From contig CAIQQJ010000070.1 of assembly GCA_903873905.1 (NCBI GenBank), positions 1 to 39,256 on the forward strand: a stretch of 39,256 nt of DNA, written 5' to 3'. The stretch's first letter is position 1. Each line of letters begins with the position of its first letter. The notes beneath the pieces are model-generated. The model made no database searches and had not been told where the DNA came from. It saw nothing but the letters and a program-made list of their open reading frames with translations. Position numbers and translations under genes: made by a program. Below are positions 31,542-37,832 of this stretch, in pieces. This DNA is from an uncultured Flavobacteriales bacterium. Lineage in GTDB: Bacteria > Bacteroidota > Bacteroidia > Palsa-965.

Positions 31542-32155
31542 TTCTGGAAAACTTTTCAGAAACAATTCTTCAAGCAGCAAAATCCACTTCCGTGATGGAA
31601 TGGATTGCAATTATTACAGCTCTTCTTTATGTAATCCTTGCAGCCAAGGAAAATGTTTGGTGTTGGTTTTTCGGAATTATCAGTGCAGCAATTTATATTC
31701 TAATAAATTACAAAGCCAAACTCTATCTCGATTCCTGGCTGAGTTTGTATTATGTGCTCATTGGAATATACGGATGGTACGTTTGGATCAAGGGTGCCAC
31801 CAATAAAAATTCAGGAAGTGTTTTGCACCACTTGAAAATTTCCGGACTCGCCATTGCCCTGCTTGTCGGAATTACAGGAACATTTATTCTCGGAAAAATC
31901 GCACACGATCATACCGACTCTCCTGTCCCCTACTTTGATGCAGCATTAACTTCGTTTAGTTTGGTCGCAACCTATTTAACCACTCGAAAAATTCTTGAGA
32001 ATTGGATTTTCTGGATTGTCATTGACGCTGCTTATGTAATCATTTATTGGATGCGCGAACTACCCTCTACATCCATTCTCAATTTGATTTATACCTTCAT
32101 CGCAATTTACGGATTCATTAAATGGAGAAAAGCCCTGAAGTCATCCGCCGCATAG
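31538..32155 (+). CDS. pnuC: PnuC-family nicotinamide riboside or thiamine transporter
   Basis: This inner-membrane facilitator (205 residues) of the PnuC family has about seven TM helices. Signature segments are MEWIAIITALLYVILAAKENVWCWFFGIISAAIYILINYKAKLYLDSWLSLYYVLIGIYGWYVW and WIFWIVIDAAYVIIYW. PnuC carries nicotinamide riboside; the PnuT branch carries thiamine, and Bacteroidota PnuT genes commonly sit near TPP riboswitches and TonB receptors. Here a TPP riboswitch lies about 0.8 kb downstream, so thiamine is a real alternative. The start at 31538 is chosen for ATGA coupling to the ThiE-like gene. It overlaps the following kinase gene by 34 bases. Confidence 0.88.
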   Translation: MILENFSETILQAAKSTSVMEWIAIITALLYVILAAKENVWCWFFGIISAAIYILINYKAKLYLDSWLSLYYVLIGIYGWYVWIKGATNKNSGSVLHHLKISGLAIALLVGITGTFILGKIAHDHTDSPVPYFDAALTSFSLVATYLTTRKILENWIFWIVIDAAYVIIYWMRELPSTSILNLIYTFIAIYGFIKWRKALKSSAA

Positions 32156-32658
32156 CCATTCTTGGCGCAGAAAGCACTGGAAAAACCACACTGGCACGTT
32201 CACTGGCGTTGCATTTCCACACAACTTGGGTGTCAGAGTATGCACGCGAATACATGTCTGCGCACCCTGGTAATTATTCGGTTGAGGATATTATTGAAAT
32301 TCAAAAACACCAATTGCTAGAGGAAGAACGACTTTCCACTATCTCAAATCATTTTTTATTTACCGACACGGAATTCATCGTTGCGCAAGTGTGGTGTGAA
32401 GATGTTTTCGGATTCTCTCCCGATTGGATCAATCAGCAAGTAAAAGAACATCAGTATGATTTATACCTGTTGACTTCAAACGATCTTCCATGGGTTGCGG
32501 ATCCTGTCAGAGTAAATTCTCAACGAAGGGATTATTTTTTCAACTGGTACAAACGTGTCTTGGATGAAAATAATTTGAAGTATGAAATTATTTTTGGTAG
32601 ACATGAAGCACGCTTGTTGAATGGAATAAACGCCGTCAAGAAACATTTCGCAGAATAA
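32122..32658 (+). CDS. NadR-like P-loop kinase (AAA_28 family)
   Basis: This 178-residue cytosolic P-loop kinase resembles the C-terminal ribosylnicotinamide kinase domain of NadR. The Walker A is GAESTGKTT (15-23). The substrate region is WVSEYAREYMSAHPGNYSVEDI, the Walker B-like strand is FLFTDTEFIVAQVW, and the lid/sensor part is NSQRRDYFFNWYKRVLDE. NadR kinase phosphorylates imported nicotinamide riboside, trapping it as NMN, and pairing with PnuC is the classic salvage arrangement. Given the thiamine context next door, a thiamine kinase role is an alternative. The NMN adenylyltransferase and regulatory domains of full-length NadR are absent. It is the last gene of the operon. Confidence 0.88.
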   Translation: MEKSPEVIRRIAILGAESTGKTTLARSLALHFHTTWVSEYAREYMSAHPGNYSVEDIIEIQKHQLLEEERLSTISNHFLFTDTEFIVAQVWCEDVFGFSPDWINQQVKEHQYDLYLLTSNDLPWVADPVRVNSQRRDYFFNWYKRVLDENNLKYEIIFGRHEARLLNGINAVKKHFAE

Positions 32659-32692
32659 AAATAATTTCCTCCACAGAAGTCACTTTAGGAAA

Positions 32693-32718
32693 ATTTGGTA
32701 ATTGCCGATTTCCAATTA
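32693..32718. repeat. GGTAATTGCCGATT short-period repeat
   Basis: TTTGGTAATTGCCGATTTCC plus AATT, about 30 bases before copy D of the palindromic element; same class as 3429-3458 and 16409-16440. Confidence 0.6.
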
Positions 32719-32747
32719 AAAAAAAAATGCATGCCTCTTTATAATTA

Positions 32748-32861
32748 GGGCGTGCCCCTCCTACGTCGGGTCGGGCTATTCGTTCCAAGTCCTCTCCCAA
32801 CCCTCCCAACAGCATTGTTGGGATTGGGGGGATCCGGGCTTTCCTCTTCTATCCCTCACGC
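32748..32861 (+). repeat. Palindromic dispersed element, copy D
   Basis: Ends GGGCGTGCCCC and ATCCCTCACGC, core GGTCGGGCTATTCGTTCCAAG. Site 1 has CTCCTACGTCGGG. Site 2 holds CCCAACAGCATTGTTGGG plus flanking CCCTCCC and GGGGGGATCCGGG. Short ORFs here are repeat translations. Confidence 0.87.
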
Positions 32862-32873
32862 AAAAAGAAAAAT

Positions 32874-32964
32874 AAAAAAAGAATATCTCCCCTTGTCACA
32901 TGTCCCCTGTCCCCTAAAAAAAGAATATCTCCCCTTGTCACATGTCCCCTGTCCCTTGTCCCTT
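32874..32964 (+). repeat. 42-bp tandem duplication of GTCCC heptamers before the riboswitch promoter
   Basis: The unit is an A-run, GAATATCTCCCCTT and the heptamers GTCACAT, GTCCCCT, GTCCC(C/T)T. It is present twice with a 42-base period (32874-32915 and 32916-32957, differing only near the end), plus a final GTCCCTT to 32964. The array ends six bases before the -7 box. Confidence 0.88.
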
Positions 32965-32970
32965 TTTTTA

Positions 32971-32978
32971 TACATTTG
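32971..32978 (+). promoter_or_regulatory. -7 promoter box of the TPP-riboswitch transcript
   Basis: TACATTTG exactly fits TAnnTTTG; transcription would start near 32985, just before the riboswitch. Confidence 0.75.
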
Positions 32979-32985
32979 CACCGAT

Positions 32986-33099
32986 CCTCAAAGGGGTGTT
33001 CTGATTTTTTCAGGACTGAGAAAATACCCTGCGGAGACAGTATCTCAAAATGCTGTTAACCGCGCACCTGATCAAGGTAATTCTTGCGTAGGGAAATTG
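32986..33099 (+). promoter_or_regulatory. TPP riboswitch (THI element)
   Basis: All conserved blocks of the thiamine-pyrophosphate aptamer are present in order: GGGGTG (32993-32998), CTGAGA followed by AATACCC (33016-33029), GCACCTGATC with AAGGTAATTC (33064-33083), and GCGTAGGGAA (33086-33095). A candidate expression platform follows at 33101-33137: TTTACA with TGTAAA enclosing GGTGAAT with ATTCATC. No T-run follows, so control of translation start is more likely than termination, by inference. It lies directly upstream of the TonB-receptor start at 33156. Confidence 0.96.
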
Positions 33100-33155
33100 G
33101 TTTACATCAACAGGTGAATATTATTCATCATTGTAAATCGCAAAGGGAAATTAGA

Positions 33156-35543
33156 ATGAAAACTATTTTTAAATTTTTGGCTGCCATTATGGTTTTGCCG
33201 ATTCTTGCAGTTGCACAAAATGATGTGAGTGGAAAAATCACCGATGAAATTACTGGGAAAGAATTACCCTTTGTCGTTGTCAAATTAAATGGAACTTTTC
33301 GTGGCACCATTTCAGATGCGGATGGAAACTTCTCCATTAAAAATATTCTCGGAGAAAATTGCTGCTTGACATTCAGTTACGTCGGTTATGAAACCGATAC
33401 GGCATGCGTTTCGATTCCACATAAGGAAACTATAGCAGTGACATTAAAGCCTGGAAAAACATTGGAGGAAATTGTTGTTAATGGAACGCGCGCCAATGAA
33501 AATTCTGCAACAGCCTACACCACACTTTCAAAAGAAGATTTGCAAAAAAACAATTTTGGCCAAGATCTTCCCTACGTATTGGATCAACTTCCTTCCGTTG
33601 TAACGACTTCCGACGCAGGAACTGGTGTTGGCTACACCGGAATTCGCATTCGAGGATCCGACAACTCACGCGTGAATGTTACCATCAATGGAATTCCTGT
33701 CAATGATGCGGAATCGCAAGGAACGTATTGGGTGGATCTTCCCGATGTTGTTTCTTCCACTGACAATATTCAGGTGCAACGCGGTGCAGGAACTTCTACC
33801 AATGGCGCAGGTGCATTTGGAGGATCAATAAATATGCAAACGGATGGAGTGCAAACAAAACCATATGGAGAAATCATGAGTTCAGGTGGTTCGTTCAATA
33901 CCTTCCGCACCACCATGAAAGGTGGAACCGGATTATTAAATAACGGTTGGGCATTTGATGCTCGATTATCACGAATGAATTCCAATGGATATATTGATCG
34001 CGGTTCATCCGATTTGCGTTCTTGGTATTTATCGGGAGGGTGGTATGGAAAGAATGTTTCGGTCAAGGCAATTGCTTTTTCAGGAACCGAAAAAACATAT
34101 CAGTGTTGGTATGGCGTTCCTGAAGATTCCCTTAAAACCGGAAATCGCACGTTCAATGCCGCAGGGTTGTATTATGATGCAACTGGTGCGGTACATTATT
34201 ATGATAATGAAACCGACAATTACCAACAAGACTATTACCAACTGCATTGCCTCGCACGTGCAACGGATAACTGGACATTCAACGCCGCATTGCATGCAAC
34301 AAAAGGAAAAGGTTATTATGAAGAATTCCGTCAAGCCGATTTACTTTCCAGTTATGGTTTGGATACCGGAAGCGCTTCGACAGATTTAGTACGTCGTTTG
34401 TATTTGGACAATTGGTTTTACGGAATTACTTATGGCGCGCACTACGATAGTCATAAAAAAACAGAATTATTGATTGGAGGCGCTACAAACAATTATGAAG
34501 GACAACATTACAATGAAATTGTCTGGGCGCAACATTTGCCAGTAGGAACGCCAAGTGTTTATCGTTATGAATCGCAATACGCGCGCAAACTCGATGCGAA
34601 TATTTTTGCACGAATGAATTACCAGGCAACAGAAAAAATAAATCTTTTTGCCGACCTGCAATTCCGAATGGTGAATTATCATTTCACAGGACCTGATACC
34701 TTGGGAAATCTCTTGCCTTCTAATGCGAAATTGAATTTCTTCAATCCGAAAGCCGGTGCAACATTCCGTGTCAATGATAAAAACCAAGTTTACTATTCCT
34801 TCAGCACCGCGCATAAAGAACCGAATCGTGATGATTATGTGAATTCAAGCATCAACAGTCGTCCGCTTGCTGAAATTCTTTATGACAATGAAGCAGGATG
34901 GAAATTCAATAGCAACAAACTTCTAATTGGTGTGAACCTGTATTATATGAATTACATCAATCAACTTGTATTGACAGGGAAAGTAAATGATGTGGGTGCA
35001 TACACGCGCGTGAACGTTCCGAATTCATATCGTGCAGGAATAGAATTGGAAGCTGGGTATAAAATTTGCAAATCGCTTTCTTTTGCTGCGAATGCAACTT
35101 ACAGTCGGAACAAAATCAAAAACTATTTGGAATATTTGGATGATTATGATAATGGCGGACAAGTGATAAACATCTACACCAATACCGACATTGCCTTTTC
35201 ACCTTCCATTATTTCAGCCGCATCGCTCACTTACAAATGTGAAAAAGGTTTCAGCGCAACACTCACCGAAAAATATGTTGGCCAACAATATCTCGACAAT
35301 ACTTCAAGCGATTCGAGAAAGTTGGATGCTTATGCCATTACCAATTTACGATTGAGTTATGCTTTCAAACCCAAATTCTTCAAGGAAATCACAACATCCA
35401 TTCTCATCAATAATTTGTTCAACACAAAATATTCTTCCAATGGATATTCCTACGGATACATTTATGGCGGAACGCAATACTTCAATTATTTCTATCCCCA
35501 AGCAGGAATAAATATTTTGGGAATGATTGATTTGAAATTTTAG
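33156..35543 (+). CDS. TPP-riboswitch-controlled TonB-dependent receptor
   Basis: This outer-membrane receptor (795 residues) has a signal peptide (1-20, ending LAVAQ), a CarboxypepD_reg-like domain (about 23-105, GKITDEITGKELPFVVV to VTLKPGK), the plug (about 115-235, with GVGYTGIRIRGSDNSRVNVTINGIPVNDAESQGTYWVDLPD and GAGTSTNGAGAFGGSINMQT) and a C-terminal barrel ending QAGINILGMIDLKF. The TPP riboswitch in its leader makes uptake of thiamine, a thiamine phosphate or a precursor the likely role. An in-frame ATG at 33084 lies inside the aptamer; ATG 33156 is chosen because it begins the signal peptide, after AAAGGGAAATTAGA. Transcription appears monocistronic. Confidence 0.94.
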   Translation: MKTIFKFLAAIMVLPILAVAQNDVSGKITDEITGKELPFVVVKLNGTFRGTISDADGNFSIKNILGENCCLTFSYVGYETDTACVSIPHKETIAVTLKPGKTLEEIVVNGTRANENSATAYTTLSKEDLQKNNFGQDLPYVLDQLPSVVTTSDAGTGVGYTGIRIRGSDNSRVNVTINGIPVNDAESQGTYWVDLPDVVSSTDNIQVQRGAGTSTNGAGAFGGSINMQTDGVQTKPYGEIMSSGGSFNTFRTTMKGGTGLLNNGWAFDARLSRMNSNGYIDRGSSDLRSWYLSGGWYGKNVSVKAIAFSGTEKTYQCWYGVPEDSLKTGNRTFNAAGLYYDATGAVHYYDNETDNYQQDYYQLHCLARATDNWTFNAALHATKGKGYYEEFRQADLLSSYGLDTGSASTDLVRRLYLDNWFYGITYGAHYDSHKKTELLIGGATNNYEGQHYNEIVWAQHLPVGTPSVYRYESQYARKLDANIFARMNYQATEKINLFADLQFRMVNYHFTGPDTLGNLLPSNAKLNFFNPKAGATFRVNDKNQVYYSFSTAHKEPNRDDYVNSSINSRPLAEILYDNEAGWKFNSNKLLIGVNLYYMNYINQLVLTGKVNDVGAYTRVNVPNSYRAGIELEAGYKICKSLSFAANATYSRNKIKNYLEYLDDYDNGGQVINIYTNTDIAFSPSIISAASLTYKCEKGFSATLTEKYVGQQYLDNTSSDSRKLDAYAITNLRLSYAFKPKFFKEITTSILINNLFNTKYSSNGYSYGYIYGGTQYFNYFYPQAGINILGMIDLKF

Positions 35544-35546
35544 AGA

Positions 35547-35690
35547 TTGGTGATTGGTGATGAAGGAATGAAGTGATGAAGTGATTGGGTATTTGTTCAT
35601 TAAAACCACTCAAAAAATCCGTGTAATCCGCGGCGAAATAAGGGTGATTGGATTTTTTCTGTGTCGCTGTGACGCTGTGGTATTTTTATT
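35547..35690. repeat. GATTGGT/GATGAAG heptamers, TCCGTGTAATCCGCGG and CACAG-type repeats
   Basis: Repeat classes in series after the TonB-receptor stop. First, GATTGGTGATTGGTGATGAAG and GTGATGAAGTGATT (35547-35588). Second, AATCCGTGTAATCCGCGG (35615-35634), akin to the repeats around the GxxExxY gene. Third, CTGTGTCGCTGTGACGCTGTGG (about 35659-35680), complementary in kind to the CACGGAG/CACAG class at 3634. No gene is seen between 35544 and 35880. Confidence 0.7.
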
Positions 35691-35695
35691 TATTT

Positions 35696-35776
35696 GCGTG
35701 AGGGATTGAAGCAAGCTACCGTGTAGCGCGGAAAGCCCGACCCTCCCAACAATTCTGTTGGGATTGGGGGCACGCC
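35696..35776 (-). repeat. Palindromic dispersed element, copy E (short)
   Basis: On the minus strand it begins GGCGTGCCCCC and ends ATCCCTCACGC, with the core GGTCGGGCTTTCCG. Here CCCAACAGAATTGTTGGG occupies insert site 1 (site 2 in copies A, B, D), and site 2 has CGCTACACGGTAGC. It is the shortest copy (81 bp). Confidence 0.87.
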
Positions 35777-35780
35777 AAAA

Positions 35781-35814
35781 TGATTACAGATTATTCAATT
35801 ACCAATTACCGATT
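35781..35814. repeat. CAATTACC-type short-period repeat
   Basis: ATTCAATTACCAATTACCGA with 7-8 base units; its reverse complement is of the GGTAATTGGTAATT class. It again sits on the GGCGTGCC side of the palindromic element. Confidence 0.6.
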
Positions 35815-35836
35815 AAAAAAATATGGAAACCTACTC

Positions 35837-35877
35837 GTCCCTCGCCCTTGTCACCAGTCACCTGTCCCTTGTCACTT
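35837..35877 (+). repeat. GTCCCTT/GTCACCA heptamers at the 3' end of the LRR gene
   Basis: GTCCCTC, GCCCTT, GTCACCA, GTCACCT, GTCCCTT, GTCACTT: 7-base register apart from one shortened unit, ending three bases before the stop codon of the minus-strand LRR gene. Unlike the other two arrays it is not upstream of a start. Confidence 0.8.
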
Positions 35878-35880
35878 TTT

Positions 35881-36519
35881 TTATTGATTGCAATGACACG
35901 GCGCGTCCATATAAATCAAGGTATTCGGCAATAATTTGTGGAGTCGATCTTGCACGGAGTAATTGATGAGAATAACACGCAGATCCATTACTTTGAGATT
36001 ATCCGAAATGTCCTTTAATTCATCAGGGAAAATGCTGATGCTGTTGGACCACAAATCGAGGTATTTCAATTTTTTCAACTTACCAATTTGGGGAGGAAGC
36101 ATGGTCAGTTCATTCTGATTGATATCAAGTAACACCAAATTCTGACAATCGCCCAACTCACGAGGCAGCGCTTCAATTTTGTTTTTTGACAGGTGAAGCA
36201 CTTGCAAACTTTTCAATTTTCCCAATGAATCTGGGAATTCCGTGATTTGGTTTTTACTTAAATCCAAGTATTGAAGATTTGGAAAACTCCAAATTTCCTT
36301 TGGAAATTCCTTGTATTTCTCCTTACGCAAAACAAGTTTTACCACTTTTTCAGGCTCCCGCATAGCTGCCGCCAAATCGGTATAACCGATCATGGTATCG
36401 AGTGTGATGGAATCGCGAAGCGGATATAAATTATTTTGAATTCCCTCTTGCGCACGAAGTCGGTCAACGGAAGAAAACGTCAGCGTTAAGAGAAATAATA
36501 TTGAAAGGGAAAATCTCAT
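35881..36519 (-). CDS. Secreted leucine-rich repeat protein
   Basis: This 212-residue exported protein has a signal peptide (about 1-23, ending DRLRAQ) and five or six leucine-rich repeats of about 23 residues (about 75-190): LQYLDLSKNQITEFPDSLGKLKS, LQVLHLSKNKIEALPRELGDCQN, LVLLDINQNELTMLPPQIGKLKK, LKYLDLWSNSISIFPDEL. LRR arches bind proteins, and this one likely works in the envelope; the ligand is unknown. The C-terminus ends in MDAPCHCNQ with two cysteines. It starts immediately after the ribF stop (no gap), so it is cotranscribed with ribF, although no functional link is known. Confidence 0.88.
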   Translation of the reverse strand: MRFSLSILFLLTLTFSSVDRLRAQEGIQNNLYPLRDSITLDTMIGYTDLAAAMREPEKVVKLVLRKEKYKEFPKEIWSFPNLQYLDLSKNQITEFPDSLGKLKSLQVLHLSKNKIEALPRELGDCQNLVLLDINQNELTMLPPQIGKLKKLKYLDLWSNSISIFPDELKDISDNLKVMDLRVILINYSVQDRLHKLLPNTLIYMDAPCHCNQ

Positions 36520-37452
36520 TTAATAATCAGTTGTCAGTATTTTTTTTGTCTCTTCTCGATCCGCCAGCAATTGTTTTTTCAAGGATTCGATTCCATCAAA
36601 CTTCTGCTCATCGCGCAATCGTTTTGCAAACTCCAAGGTAAGGCTTTCACCGTAAAGATCGCCATTGAAATCAAGGATATTAACTTCTATTGTGCGTTCT
36701 TTTCCATTTACCGTCGGGCGCATTCCGATGTTGAGCATGCCTTTCATTTTTTCGTTTCCACGTTTCACCCAAACAGCATAAACACCGTCGCTTGGAATTA
36801 ATTTATAAAAATCATTCACCATCACATTCGCAGTTGGAAAATCAATTGAACGTCCAATCATTCGCCCTTTCACAACAGTTCCTGTCAACTGATAATTGTA
36901 TCCTAAAAATGACGCAGCAACTTCCACGTTTCCGCTCATTAATGCTTCTCGAATTCTGGTTGAACTCACACTGGTATTTTCCACTTCCTTCGCAGGAATT
37001 TCCTCCACATCAAATCCATAAATCGGACCAAACTTTTTCAAATGTTCGAATGTTCCTTCGCGATTATTCCCAAAATGATGATCATATCCAATCACCAATT
37101 TTTTGGTATGCAATTTTTCCACCAAAATTTTCGAAATGAATTCCTTGGAACTCAACAAGGAAAATTCCCGATCAAAAGGATGTACAATCAAATGATCAAT
37201 CCCCGCATTTTCCAACAATTGAATTTTCTCCTCGAGCGAATTCAACAACAAAGGTTTATAATCGGGAAATAAAACCATTCTCGGATGCGGAAAAAAGGTC
37301 AGCAACACCGTTTCACCATCACATTTTTTCGCCGTCTCTTTCAATCTTGAAAGAATCTGTTGATGTCCCAAATGCACGCCATCAAAAGTCCCCGTTGTAA
37401 CCACAGGATTGTTTGCTGCAATGAATTCATCAATATGCTTGTAAACTTTCAT
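36520..37452 (-). CDS. ribF: Bifunctional riboflavin kinase / FAD synthetase
   Basis: RibF converts riboflavin to FMN and then FAD. The 310-residue sequence has the N-terminal FAD synthetase domain (about 1-180) with the nucleotidyltransferase GTFDGVHLGHQ (HxGH), FFPHPRMVLFP, VIGYDHHFGNNREG and the SSTRIREAL motif, and the C-terminal kinase domain (about 185-305) with GRSIDFPTANV, GVYAVWV, MLNIGMRPTVNG and EVNILDFNGDLYG. The first gene of a two-gene unit, it has an exact -7 box (37463-37470) ten bases before the start. Confidence 0.97.
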   Translation of the reverse strand: MKVYKHIDEFIAANNPVVTTGTFDGVHLGHQQILSRLKETAKKCDGETVLLTFFPHPRMVLFPDYKPLLLNSLEEKIQLLENAGIDHLIVHPFDREFSLLSSKEFISKILVEKLHTKKLVIGYDHHFGNNREGTFEHLKKFGPIYGFDVEEIPAKEVENTSVSSTRIREALMSGNVEVAASFLGYNYQLTGTVVKGRMIGRSIDFPTANVMVNDFYKLIPSDGVYAVWVKRGNEKMKGMLNIGMRPTVNGKERTIEVNILDFNGDLYGESLTLEFAKRLRDEQKFDGIESLKKQLLADREETKKILTTDY

Positions 37453-37462
37453 AGAAGGATTG

Positions 37463-37470
37463 CAAATGTA
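37463..37470 (-). promoter_or_regulatory. -7 promoter box of ribF
   Basis: TACATTTG on the minus strand exactly fits TAnnTTTG; the leader would be only a few bases long. Confidence 0.65.
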
Positions 37471-37721
37471 GGAATAACACTATCGATTAGGAGCGGAACA
37501 AAAGGTTCAGTAAAGTTTCTTCTGTCCTGCCTTCCACTATTACTCCGCTTCCGTCAAAGGAAAATTTCATTAAAAATGACACCTAGTTGTGCCGGAATGC
37601 GGGGTAACCGTTTCAGTCAGGACTAGACAATTATCTTTCGATTCATCAAAAAACCAATCCAAAATTTCTCTTTCTTAGTTCATCGCATAAATACACCAAC
37701 TCGTCAACTATTTCCGCTTTT

Positions 37722-37760
37722 CATCAGCATATCGGCATATCAATACATCAGCACATCAAC
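37722..37760. repeat. CAGCATAT-type octamer repeat upstream of atpD
   Basis: CAT followed by the units CAGCATAT, CGGCATAT, CAATACAT, CAGCACAT, CAAC: degenerate units in 8-base register, ending 51 bases before the atpD -7 box. Confidence 0.75.
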
Positions 37761-37811
37761 TTTTTCTCCATAATTATTAACAAGTTGGAATCATTTCACT
37801 AATAAACTTGC

Positions 37812-37819
37812 TATTTTTG
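37812..37819 (+). promoter_or_regulatory. -7 promoter box of atpD
   Basis: TATTTTTG exactly fits TAnnTTTG, 31 bases before the start; a possible -33 TTGG lies at 37785-37788. Confidence 0.68.
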
Positions 37820-37832
37820 CACCGAAATTTAA

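Noticed and set aside
32752-33117. Open reading frame of 121 codons upstream of the TonB receptor
   Set aside because: It covers element copy D, the 42-bp duplication (visible as a repeated peptide) and the TPP aptamer; not a gene.
33084-33155. Upstream in-frame ATG for the TPP-controlled receptor
   Set aside because: It lies inside the riboswitch; the signal peptide begins at ATG 33156.
37360-37626. Open reading frame of 88 codons opposite the ribF start
   Set aside because: It is antisense to ribF for a third of its length and then reads intergenic DNA; no domain, signal or ribosome-binding support.
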